Below, piece after piece: positions 25,826-34,180 of a DNA stretch of 44,486 nucleotides. The notes beneath the pieces are model-generated. The model was not told the DNA's origin. It ran no database searches and saw only the letters and a program-made list of their open reading frames with translations. Made by a program: the position numbers and the translations under genes. This DNA comes from an uncultured Bacillota bacterium (lineage in GTDB: Bacteria > Bacillota_I > Bacilli_A > RFN20 > CAG-449), in contig CAJKZK010000002.1 of assembly GCA_905204225.1 (NCBI GenBank), positions 1-44,486 on the forward strand. Reading direction: 5' to 3'. Position 1 is the stretch's first letter; the number at the start of each line of letters is the position of its first letter.

Positions 25826-27255
25826 TGTTTTTCCTCCATTTCTTTTATAAGGCTATAAAATTTATCGTTTGCTTGTTCTTCTTTTAATAATTTATAATTA
25901 CTATATTTTCCTGTAGCTGCATATGAACAAACACCAATTATGCTATCTTCAGTAAAGCCATCAACAGTTTCAACTGAATGAAGTTCAATTTGTTCTTTCG
26001 GGGCATATTTTTTATTGTTATATTCTATTTCATTTGTATTAGCAAAATATAATTCGTCATTGACTAAGAAACAAAGTAAATCATTATTTCTATATAAAGC
26101 AAGTTTTACTCCATTTTTCACAAAATCATCATTTTCATTAACAAAATTTTCATTAGTGTAAGTTCCACCTTTTTCTACAGTCCAATTCCAACTTAAATTA
26201 TCACTAGATCTTTGAGTAACTCCACATCTATTTACTTCATTCTTTTTTACATATAAAGTAATTCTATTTTGAGAAAAATAAGTTGTTAATCCAATTTTTG
26301 GTGAACTAGACTTTAATCCATCAATACCACTAATAAATGTTTCAAAATAATAATTAGTTCCTGAATAATCTTTAATAAAAGCAAGTGACGAAGCTGATCT
26401 TGAATTTAAAACAATTTCTCCATTTCCATTAATATCATCTTTACTCATATCAAATCCATAACTAGGAAAATACATTCCGTTTTGACCAAAGAAATTCCCT
26501 TCAGGAGTAACATTTGTAATTTTGTTTTCTATTTTTTTGATTGGTACCCATGTATGAGGTGTAGCTTGAAAAGCTAATTCTTTAGTAGTTCTAATTCTAA
26601 ATGTTGCTGTTTCGCTATCACTAATACTAGGTACTCTATTATAAGCTGGATAAAACATTAATCCTTGTACATCTTTAATATCATTAAAACCTAGTTCATA
26701 CCAAGGAATAAATACTTCTACATTAAACCCTTCACAAGTTTTAGTATTAAATTCACCATATAATTTAGTAGCAAATTGTCCATCAAAATAAGATGTTGTA
26801 TATCTACTAGCATTTTTTACACCACATAATTTAGTAGAACTTCCACCTGCTGCAATACGATATTGTACTGTTTTATTATCAATATATGTTTTATTTATAT
26901 CATTGAAGAATAACTCAACAGATGAATTATAATAAACTTTTCTATGACTATTATAAGCAATAATATTATCTTTTACTTCTACAAAGCAATGCAATCCTTC
27001 TTCACCAAAATACATATAACTATCCATATATATTTTGCTATTAATATCATTATTGAAATATAATCTATGAATTTTTTCTCCATATTCATTTTCTTTTTTA
27101 CCATCAATAATTAAACCATCAGCATTAGTAAAATCTTTAAGATTATAAGAAATAGGATCATTATTTTTATAATTATAATCACCAAATGGATTTGAAGAAC
27201 AACCACATGTTAATAAACATACAAATAATATAAATAAATTCTTTTTATGATTCAT
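25822..27255 (-). CDS. CBM9-like carbohydrate-binding lipoprotein
   Basis: 477 residues. A lipobox (LTCGC) follows the signal peptide. Residues about 40-210 look like a CBM9/DOMON-type beta-sandwich: DGLIIDGKKENEYGEK, then YMYFGEEGLHCFVEVKDN and NSSVELFFND. The rest (about 250-470) resembles a concanavalin-like sandwich with DMSKDDINGNGEIVLNSR. No catalytic residues are recognised, so it probably binds glycans. The ATG at 27255 follows AGGTGA; the GTG at 27264 is less likely. Between the GH43 and solute-binding protein genes of the operon. Confidence 0.8.
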   Translation of the reverse strand: MNHKKNLFILFVCLLTCGCSSNPFGDYNYKNNDPISYNLKDFTNADGLIIDGKKENEYGEKIHRLYFNNDINSKIYMDSYMYFGEEGLHCFVEVKDNIIAYNSHRKVYYNSSVELFFNDINKTYIDNKTVQYRIAAGGSSTKLCGVKNASRYTTSYFDGQFATKLYGEFNTKTCEGFNVEVFIPWYELGFNDIKDVQGLMFYPAYNRVPSISDSETATFRIRTTKELAFQATPHTWVPIKKIENKITNVTPEGNFFGQNGMYFPSYGFDMSKDDINGNGEIVLNSRSASSLAFIKDYSGTNYYFETFISGIDGLKSSSPKIGLTTYFSQNRITLYVKKNEVNRCGVTQRSSDNLSWNWTVEKGGTYTNENFVNENDDFVKNGVKLALYRNNDLLCFLVNDELYFANTNEIEYNNKKYAPKEQIELHSVETVDGFTEDSIIGVCSYAATGKYSNYKLLKEEQANDKFYSLIKEMEEKQ

Positions 27256-27264
27256 TTGCTTCAC

Positions 27265-28914
27265 CTACTTTCCTAACACTGCTATTTCTGGAATACCAAT
27301 CTTATCACTATTTTTACTAGAAGAAATAGTAATTTGAACTTGTTTTATTAACATATCTTGATATTCAATAGCAACTGAAGATCCTACAAAAATACAATTA
27401 TAATCTTGATCAGAAAATATATCATAATTAAATATTAAATTACCTGTATCAACATACCCTTCTTGATTGTTATGTTTATAAAAAATACGAATATTATCAA
27501 CTTGAGTAAAGCTTGTATAAAAATCATAACTATTATAAACCATGATAGCTTTTGAAGTTATATACTCATCCCAATTAAGAGTTATAACACTTTTACCTTT
27601 ATTAAAAATGGTTTCTTCTACCAAAGATTCTTCATGCATTTTAATTGTTCCATCATTTAACCAATAAATATTACTATTTTTATCGACATTAGTAGCTTTG
27701 ATAGAAGCTTCTATAGCTTTATTTTTATAACCACTAATTAATGATGGTAATGGTTGAAGAGTAACAGTAGGTCCATTTGCATAAATAACAGGTACTCCAT
27801 CTTGATTAACAATAAATGATATTTTATCAAATCTAATTTTTCTTGCTTCAACAATATCACTATCATTTAAAAAAGTATGATAACTAATATATAATTCATC
27901 GCCTACTTTAATAAAAGAATGATGTCCTGATGAATTAGTGTAAATATTTAATCCATCAGTAGTAATAATTGTTCCACCTTTATCAACATCAATTTTAGTA
28001 AATGGTCCCATTGGTGATTTACCAACTGCTTGTCTAACTTGATATGTTGATTCTAAATAAGTGTTGACAGAAAAAGTTAAATAATATAATCCATCATGAT
28101 ATAGCATGAATGGTCCTTCATTAACTGTGCCTTCATCAATTTCATTTTTTCCACCAATAGAAGTAATACCTGTTTGAGAAATGCAAGTAACACTATTATA
28201 ATCAGCATCCCACCAATCATTCATTTTCATAATATATGTTGATGAACTTGTATATCCAGCTCCTTTATCATGAGTAAATAATAAATATTTTTGGTTATCA
28301 ACTGGATCAACAAATGGTTCAGCATCAATAGCAGAAAAATATCCATTTTCTATTCCACTTTCAGGTGAATGATATTCAAATAAAGGATGATTAGAAGGAA
28401 TATTTTTAAAATTAATTAATGGTTCATTTCCATTATGATATTCATTAAATGGTCCCATTGGTGATTTACTTGTAGCTAAAGAAATATAATGAGAAGAAGA
28501 ATATTTTTTCCATGTAGCACTATAATACATATAATATGTTTGATCTTTTTCATCATAATGAACTGCTGGTGCCCAGAAATTTAAATATCCCCAATGAGTA
28601 TCTAAATTAGGTCTAAATACCGCTCCTAAAAATTGCCAATTTGTCATATCTTTAGTTCTCCAAGCATTAATGGTAGAAGTAGCAGTTACATAAGCATAAT
28701 AATATCCACTATCAGAATCATTTTCTTTTTCTTCAACATAAATTAATGATGGATCTGCTCCTTGCATTGTTTTCACATTGCCATAAAATACATTTGTATT
28801 AAATTCTTGTCTATCATTATTATAAAATTTAAACCATGAAGTGTTATTATTACAAGAAGTCATAAATAATGAACATATAATTAAGCCAATTTTTGTTAAT
28901 AAATTATTTTTCAT
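27265..28914 (-). CDS. GH43-family glycosidase lipoprotein
   Basis: 549 residues. The lipobox is LFMTSC. The five-bladed propeller of GH43 has the expected three acids: general base Asp in GADPSLIYV, the pKa-modulating Asp in SAIDAEPFVDP, and the acid Glu in VNEGPFMLYHDGLYYLTFS. WAPAVHYD and SSGHHSFIKVGDELYISYH are further family marks. A C-terminal beta domain (about 380-549) may bind sugar. GH43 enzymes act on alpha-L-arabinose, beta-xylose or galactose linkages, so arabinan, arabinoxylan or galactan are candidate substrates. It acts at the outer surface. Two bases separate it from the next gene upstream. Confidence 0.9.
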   Translation of the reverse strand: MKNNLLTKIGLIICSLFMTSCNNNTSWFKFYNNDRQEFNTNVFYGNVKTMQGADPSLIYVEEKENDSDSGYYYAYVTATSTINAWRTKDMTNWQFLGAVFRPNLDTHWGYLNFWAPAVHYDEKDQTYYMYYSATWKKYSSSHYISLATSKSPMGPFNEYHNGNEPLINFKNIPSNHPLFEYHSPESGIENGYFSAIDAEPFVDPVDNQKYLLFTHDKGAGYTSSSTYIMKMNDWWDADYNSVTCISQTGITSIGGKNEIDEGTVNEGPFMLYHDGLYYLTFSVNTYLESTYQVRQAVGKSPMGPFTKIDVDKGGTIITTDGLNIYTNSSGHHSFIKVGDELYISYHTFLNDSDIVEARKIRFDKISFIVNQDGVPVIYANGPTVTLQPLPSLISGYKNKAIEASIKATNVDKNSNIYWLNDGTIKMHEESLVEETIFNKGKSVITLNWDEYITSKAIMVYNSYDFYTSFTQVDNIRIFYKHNNQEGYVDTGNLIFNYDIFSDQDYNCIFVGSSVAIEYQDMLIKQVQITISSSKNSDKIGIPEIAVLGK

Positions 28915-28916
28915 TG

Positions 28917-30251
28917 CTACGCCTCCTTAATATTAGGATATTTTTCTTCAATAAATGATTTATCATTAGAAAATTCATAATCAAAGAATGTAAATGTCGT
29001 TGTAAATGCAGATTCAGCATACAAACCAAATTTAACCGACCCATCTTCATTAACACTAAACCATTTAGTATCTAATGAATTAATTGTTCTAACATAAACA
29101 AGTTTATCAGTATCAAAATCTGTTAATAAAATATGTATTTTTTTATTTATGCCATCATAAACTAACCCCATTCTCATAATGATGTTTTTAAAATCTTCAT
29201 TTTTTATATTAGCTAAACCATGTGAACTAATAGAAACATCATTTCCATTAAATTTATCTGAAGTTGGATCACCAGTTGGTCCACCCATAACAGTTTGATA
29301 ACCACTAATTACACTTCTTGAACCAGTTTTATAACTAAGTGAAGCATATTTTCTTCCAACCATCATATTTGTATTAGCACTATATTTTTTAAAATAGTAA
29401 CCAATAGTAGCTAATTTATTTTGATCTCCAAAGAAAATACCTACTCTATTTTCATAAGTATTAGTTATATTTTCATAATTAGAAATAGAAAGTGCTGTTG
29501 AAAAATAAAAATATTTTTCTTCAGTATGGAAATAAGTAAATCCTGCATCTCTTTTATTATTTGCGTCTCCACTTCCAGATAAAGTAATAGATGTTTTTTT
29601 ATTATTTTCATCATCTAAAGAATAATCCCATTTATCAGAATTAAATGATTTTGTTTGAGCATCAAAATCACCAAAAGTTTTTCCAAAATTCAAATTCTCT
29701 TTAGCAAAACGCATGCTTATTTTTACATCAGTATCTGGCATAATAAATTTAACTGTTGTTGTTGAATATATACGCCTTTTATATATTTCTGAATTATTAA
29801 TAGATAATGATCTTTCTATACCATAATAAGCAAAATCAGGTGTAACACTAATATTTACTTCTTCTCCATATTGAGCACTTTTTTTATCACAAACAATTGT
29901 ACCACCTACTACATCATCAATAACAATATTAGAAATAATTGGAGTAAATTTTACACTAATATTAGCATTTTGATTAGGCATAACAAAAGTTGCATTATCA
30001 ATAAGATTATTGTTAACTTTTATTTCATCAACTTTATATCCTGTATCACTAACACAACTAACAAATAATAAGTCATTTTCACAAGCTTTAGTAACATTTT
30101 CTCCTTTTTTAATAATTTGAAAACTACCATTTTCTGTTTCGTTAAGAATAAGATCATGGTAAATCTTTTTAGTAAAAGAAGTTTGTCCGCAACTAGTTAT
30201 AACTAATCCAAACAAAATTAACATTAAGTTTTTTATAAATCTTTTTTTCAT
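28917..30251 (-). CDS. Surface lipoprotein with bacterial repeat domains and a beta-sandwich
   Basis: 444 residues. Lipobox VITSC. After it come two bacterial-repeat units of the type GYKVDEIKVNN...ATFVMPNQNANISVKF and a second ending FIMPDTDVKISMRF (about residues 30-185). The remainder (NFGKTFGDFDAQTKSF onward) resembles a concanavalin/LamG-like sandwich, similar in style to the second half of the CBM9-like protein. No catalytic motif is visible. It probably binds the same glycan. It lies between the quinone-reductase-like gene and the GH43 gene with gaps of only 2-4 bases. Confidence 0.75.
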   Translation of the reverse strand: MKKRFIKNLMLILFGLVITSCGQTSFTKKIYHDLILNETENGSFQIIKKGENVTKACENDLLFVSCVSDTGYKVDEIKVNNNLIDNATFVMPNQNANISVKFTPIISNIVIDDVVGGTIVCDKKSAQYGEEVNISVTPDFAYYGIERSLSINNSEIYKRRIYSTTTVKFIMPDTDVKISMRFAKENLNFGKTFGDFDAQTKSFNSDKWDYSLDDENNKKTSITLSGSGDANNKRDAGFTYFHTEEKYFYFSTALSISNYENITNTYENRVGIFFGDQNKLATIGYYFKKYSANTNMMVGRKYASLSYKTGSRSVISGYQTVMGGPTGDPTSDKFNGNDVSISSHGLANIKNEDFKNIIMRMGLVYDGINKKIHILLTDFDTDKLVYVRTINSLDTKWFSVNEDGSVKFGLYAESAFTTTFTFFDYEFSNDKSFIEEKYPNIKEA

Positions 30252-30255
30252 AAAA

Positions 30256-31239
30256 CTAACCTATTTTTAAGACAACTTTACCAACATTTTTATTTGTTAA
30301 TAAAATATTATGTGCTTCTTCTACTTGAGCAATATCTAATATTTTATATATTGATGGTTTAATTGTTCCATCTTTAAAATATTTAAAGAAATCTCTTTGT
30401 AAATTTTTTAGTAATTTTTCTTTTTGCTCATTACTACGATTTCTTAACATACTACCAACTAAATGTAAGCCTTTAGTTAAAATTGGTCTTAATTGTATTT
30501 CACTAGTAACACCTGCTAAAGTTGAAATTATAACCCAATATCCACCTCTAGCCATATAACTAAGAGCTTCTCCCATATCTTTACCAGCTAAACAATCCAT
30601 TGCTACATTAATAGGGTGCCCTTCTTCTTCAAATCTTTTAAATACTTCTGGAATACTTTCTTTTTCTTGAACAATAACATAATCAGCATTTAAATGATTA
30701 ATTTTTTCTTTTATTTCATTAGTCATTACACTAGTTACTACAGTTGCCCCATAAGCTTTAGCCATAGGTATTGCAGCACTTGCCAGTCCACTTGCACCAG
30801 CAGCAATATAAACAATTTGTCCTTTTTGAAGTTTTCCTTCTTCAAATAAATTTAAATAAGAAGTTACATAAGCTTCAGGAATTGCACTTGCTTCTTCCAT
30901 AGTTAAGCCTTCCGGAACAGGAAGTACTAATTGATAAGGAATAGCTATTTTTTCTGCATAAGCTCCTCCACCAACTAAAGCACATACTTTATCACCAACT
31001 TTAAAATTAGTATTTTCTTGAGCTTTTTTACCCATTTCAATAATTTCTCCAGATAATTCTAATCCCATCCAAGCTGGCCAACCTTTAGGTGAAGGATATT
31101 TTCCTTCTCTTTGAAGTAAATCTGCTCTATTTAAAGCCACTGCATATATTTTAACAATTATTTTATCTTCTTCTAAGATAGGATCTTTGACTTCACTCCA
31201 AACAAGATTTTTATTTTTATCAACTAACATTGCTTTCAT
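30256..31239 (-). CDS. NAD(P)H:quinone oxidoreductase-like MDR enzyme
   Basis: 327 residues of the zinc-independent medium-chain dehydrogenase family. The N-terminal ALNRADLLQREGKYP and GLELSGEI match the PIG3/quinone-reductase subfamily; the nucleotide-binding stretch is AAGASGLASAAIPMAKAYGA. The zinc-binding cysteines of alcohol dehydrogenases are missing. It probably uses NADPH. Its start overlaps the EamA gene by 20 bases. A redox gene inside a glycan operon suggests a step in sugar conversion, but the substrate is unknown. Confidence 0.88.
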   Translation of the reverse strand: MKAMLVDKNKNLVWSEVKDPILEEDKIIVKIYAVALNRADLLQREGKYPSPKGWPAWMGLELSGEIIEMGKKAQENTNFKVGDKVCALVGGGAYAEKIAIPYQLVLPVPEGLTMEEASAIPEAYVTSYLNLFEEGKLQKGQIVYIAAGASGLASAAIPMAKAYGATVVTSVMTNEIKEKINHLNADYVIVQEKESIPEVFKRFEEEGHPINVAMDCLAGKDMGEALSYMARGGYWVIISTLAGVTSEIQLRPILTKGLHLVGSMLRNRSNEQKEKLLKNLQRDFFKYFKDGTIKPSIYKILDIAQVEEAHNILLTNKNVGKVVLKIG

Positions 31240-32191
31240 GTTCTTTTTCCTCCTTAACTATATCTTTCTTTTTAATTTGTAAATTACTTAATAATATTGC
31301 TATACTGACTAACAAAAATGAAATTAAATGTTCTACAGTAATTTTACTATTAAGTGGTAACAAAACAGATATTACTGCTGCAAATAACGGTTCAGACATT
31401 TTTACAATAAATAATTTTGATAAATCATATTTTTTAACCACCGAATACCATAATGAATAACTGATAATTGTAACAATCACCAAATAAATTAATATAAACA
31501 TTCCTGTAATAGTTATATTTCTCAACCTTCCACCAAAACATAAACCTATTATTAAGAGCACTATCCCACCAAACAATTGAGAATAACCAGTTACTGCTAC
31601 AGGAGAAACATCTTTTATAAATTTCTTATATACAACATTATATATTACTGTACAAAAACTTGCACCTATTACTAAAATGCTACCTATATCAAATTTAATT
31701 TTAAATGCATCCATATTAACTATAACTATTGACGCTACTCCTATTAACGCTGCTAATAATTTTAAAATAGAGAATTTTTCTTCTTTAATAAATAAGAACG
31801 AGAAACAAACAAATATTAATACACCAGATTGTTTTAATAATGCCGTTGAAGCACTATTATTTTTTGATAAATCTATATAAGTAAACGAATAATGAAGAAT
31901 AATAGCAAACAAACCAACAAATAAAATTCCAATAAGATTATTTTTATTTTTTAATGCTTTATATTCTTTATTCTTTATTGTGAATAAAGATAAAATAAAG
32001 CCACTAAGAGAAAATCTTAACCCTGCAAATAAAATTAAATCAGGAACAAAATCTGTTTTTAAGGAGAATTCTTTAAATCCCCATTGCACGAATGGATATA
32101 AAGACCCCCATAAAGCCATAACTATAAGACTTATTATAATAATTTTAATTGTATTATTTTTTTCATTACTAACCGAATTATTAACCACCAT
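31220..32191 (-). CDS. EamA/DMT-superfamily transporter
   Basis: 323 residues with ten predicted membrane helices in two halves of five, the EamA arrangement; ALWGSLYPFVQWG starts the first and the second begins near IGASFCTVIYNVVYKKF. Family members move metabolites such as sugars, amino acids or nucleotide-sugars, or export waste products. Within this operon it may export or import a small product of glycan breakdown. It lies three bases after the Gfo/Idh gene. Several short open frames on the other strand here are chance effects of AT-rich membrane codons. Confidence 0.88.
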   Translation of the reverse strand: MVVNNSVSNEKNNTIKIIIISLIVMALWGSLYPFVQWGFKEFSLKTDFVPDLILFAGLRFSLSGFILSLFTIKNKEYKALKNKNNLIGILFVGLFAIILHYSFTYIDLSKNNSASTALLKQSGVLIFVCFSFLFIKEEKFSILKLLAALIGVASIVIVNMDAFKIKFDIGSILVIGASFCTVIYNVVYKKFIKDVSPVAVTGYSQLFGGIVLLIIGLCFGGRLRNITITGMFILIYLVIVTIISYSLWYSVVKKYDLSKLFIVKMSEPLFAAVISVLLPLNSKITVEHLISFLLVSIAILLSNLQIKKKDIVKEEKEHESNVS

Positions 32192-32194
32192 ATA

Positions 32195-33196
32195 TTATTT
32201 ATCGAAACAATATCCACAAGCTTCAAGAGTTAATTTATGAACTAAATATTCATGTTCATAAGAATATGGGTTTTGTTCTTCTTTGTTTATCATTCTATAT
32301 AGGTGTTTAAATTGATCAATATATCTTCCATTTTGAGGTTCTATTTCCACCTCTTTTCCACAGCAATTCCATGCTTTAGCATATTCTTTATTACAAATCA
32401 CTACTTTAGAAGGAGTTTCTATTGGTTGAACCATAATAGTTCCTTGCTCTCCACAAACAGTAAATTCTCTTCTTTCCCAGCCATTAATTTCTGAACAATT
32501 AATTTTAACAGTTGCTATTCCTTTATCATATTCTAAAATAGCAAATCCACTATCTTCTAAATCAAGATTATCAATTCCAGTTTTTTTATTAAAAGGAATA
32601 ACTCTTTTTGGTTTACCAAGTATAGATACAATCAAATCAATTAAATGACAACCATATATATACATTGATGGAGCTAAAACATTATATGACATCAATCTTT
32701 TTTTGAAATCAACATTTAATCCCGTTGACATAGAAGCTTCAATAGATAATGGAGTTCCAACAAATCCTTCTTTAATTTTATTAAATGTATATTTAATTGC
32801 ATTATTATATCTATACATATACCCCATTTGAATAATTAAATTCTTTTCTTTAGCACTCATTAATAAATGTTTAAATTCTTCTAAATCAATTCCAGCAGGT
32901 TTATCTAAATGAATATGATAGCCTCTATCTATACATTTCTGTCCAAATTTAACAAGATTTTCTACAGCGGGTTCAACAAGCATCAAATCTACATCTTTGA
33001 TATTAAACAATTCTTCTTCAGTAAGAAATTTTAAACCATTATAGCATTTATCTATCCCACGTCTTTTTTTTACTTCTTCATTTTCAGCATATACACCAAC
33101 TATTTCAAATAAATCATTCATCGAACGCATTTCCATTACTTTAGCAGCACAATGATTATGATCAATTCCATATATTCCGACTTTAATTTTACCCAT
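32195..33196 (-). CDS. Gfo/Idh/MocA-family oxidoreductase, first gene of the 13-gene operon
   Basis: 333 residues. The N-terminal Rossmann fold begins VGIYGIDHNHCAAKV. The conserved lysine motif is HIHLDKPAG, and the C-terminal sheet domain follows. Enzymes of this family oxidise or reduce sugars and inositols with NAD(P). It is clearly a paralogue of the gene at 37174-38169: both have the unusual NHN/DHNH start, FEIVGV..E, CY.GL and LDKP. GGAGAG precedes the ATG. It is read from a promoter with a cre-like box and is divergent from an AraC regulator. Confidence 0.92.
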   Translation of the reverse strand: MGKIKVGIYGIDHNHCAAKVMEMRSMNDLFEIVGVYAENEEVKKRRGIDKCYNGLKFLTEEELFNIKDVDLMLVEPAVENLVKFGQKCIDRGYHIHLDKPAGIDLEEFKHLLMSAKEKNLIIQMGYMYRYNNAIKYTFNKIKEGFVGTPLSIEASMSTGLNVDFKKRLMSYNVLAPSMYIYGCHLIDLIVSILGKPKRVIPFNKKTGIDNLDLEDSGFAILEYDKGIATVKINCSEINGWERREFTVCGEQGTIMVQPIETPSKVVICNKEYAKAWNCCGKEVEIEPQNGRYIDQFKHLYRMINKEEQNPYSYEHEYLVHKLTLEACGYCFDK

Positions 33197-33216
33197 AAAC
33201 TTACTCTCCTAAAGAG

Positions 33217-33245
33217 AGTATATTTTGGAAGCGCTTTATTGTAAA
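33217..33245 (-). promoter_or_regulatory. Promoter with cre-like operator for the 13-gene operon
   Basis: Minus-strand TTTACA (33240-33245), 17-base spacer, TATACT (33217-33222). The spacer contains TTGGAAGCGCTTTAT (33225-33239 on the plus strand), which fits the cre consensus at 14 of 15 positions, with AAGCGCTT a perfect palindrome. A repressor here would block the polymerase, so catabolite control is likely. Confidence 0.75.
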
Positions 33246-33278
33246 TGTTAATAATGATATTATTTATCAAATTTGATA
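33246..33278. promoter_or_regulatory. Operator block, perfect 14-bp palindrome, probable AraC-protein site
   Basis: TATCAAATTTGATA at 33265-33278 is a perfect palindrome. Read on the minus strand it continues into ATATCAT and AACATTT just upstream of the -35. The same order of blocks recurs before the genes at 36992 and 43846. It lies between the divergent AraC and Gfo/Idh genes, so it could control both. Confidence 0.6.
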
Positions 33279-33342
33279 CGAAATTTTATCTTTATTATTA
33301 AAAAATTCATGTTATTATATTTATATAAATAGGAGAAAAATT

Positions 33343-34164
33343 ATGAAAAAGAATAATTTAGATTTATCCAATTTAGTACTTTATAAAATCTTAGCAGTTA
33401 ACACAATTAACAAAACAAATAATCAAGTTGTCATTCGTAAAGGAAGGTTTACATACGCTTTAGCTTTAAAAATAGAAGGAAGCACAATTTATAAATGTAA
33501 TAATAAAGAATATATTTCTGATTGCCATACTTTATTAATTATATCTAAAAACACCAATTATACATGGTATTGTGAAAAATTAGGTAAATGTATAATGATA
33601 GAATTTGATGCCGATTTCGATAACCAATTATTTGATTTTTATCCAATCCAATTAAACATTCAAAATGAACAAGAAATAGCAAAATTGTTTACCATAATGG
33701 CCAATATTTGGAATTCAAAAAAGAAAAATTATATTTTAAAATGTAAATCATTATTTTATGAAATAATATCAAAAGCAATGACAAATTTTGAAGACATTTA
33801 TGTTCCTAAATACATGATTAAATCCATTGAACCTGCCATGAAATATATGCTTAACAGTTATGATGATATTGATATATCAAATGAAAGTTTAGCAAAATTA
33901 TGTGGCATTTCAGTAGTTTATTTTAGAAAACTATTTTATAAAATTTATAAAGTTGCTCCTATTAAATATCTTAAAAAAATACGTTTAGATAAAGCAAAAG
34001 AATTACTAATAGGAGATTTCTCTTCCATTAGTGACATTGCGACATTAGTAGGTTTTTCAAGTGTATACACCTTTTCTAAAACTTTTAAAAAAGAAATTGG
34101 TGTAGCACCAACTGAATACGCTAAAACCATTAATCTTGAGAAAGTAAAAAGTTCTACCAATTAA
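33343..34164 (+). CDS. AraC-family transcriptional regulator (first copy)
   Basis: 273 residues. The N-terminal cupin-like ligand domain (about 25-105) binds an inducer, probably a sugar. The C-terminal AraC domain has two helix-turn-helices: NESLAKLCGISVVYFRKLFY and ISDIATLVGFSSVYTFSKTF, ending in the family's GVAPTEYAKTI. AGGAG precedes the ATG. It is divergent from the 13-gene operon and is likely its activator. It is paralogous to the AraC gene at 40545. The stop codon lies in the loop of the shared terminator. Confidence 0.93.
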   Translation: MKKNNLDLSNLVLYKILAVNTINKTNNQVVIRKGRFTYALALKIEGSTIYKCNNKEYISDCHTLLIISKNTNYTWYCEKLGKCIMIEFDADFDNQLFDFYPIQLNIQNEQEIAKLFTIMANIWNSKKKNYILKCKSLFYEIISKAMTNFEDIYVPKYMIKSIEPAMKYMLNSYDDIDISNESLAKLCGISVVYFRKLFYKIYKVAPIKYLKKIRLDKAKELLIGDFSSISDIATLVGFSSVYTFSKTFKKEIGVAPTEYAKTINLEKVKSSTN

Positions 34165-34179
34165 AGTAGAACTTTTTTT
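34146..34179. terminator. Bidirectional terminator between the AraC gene and the GLUG gene
   Basis: A 10-bp stem (AAAGTTCTAC 34148-34157, GTAGAACTTT 34166-34175) with A-run on the left and T-run on the right, so it can stop transcription from both converging genes. Confidence 0.88.
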
Positions 34180-34180
34180 C

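Noticed and set aside
31230..32240. Three short plus-strand open frames (31230-31460, 31677-31880, 31980-32240) opposite the EamA gene
   Set aside because: They lie inside a well-supported membrane transporter gene, have no ribosome sites and low-complexity Ile/Asn-rich products, as expected by chance in AT-rich DNA.
33945..34160. Minus-strand frame 33945-34160
   Set aside because: It is the antisense of the AraC helix-turn-helix region; the plus-strand gene has clear family motifs and a ribosome site.
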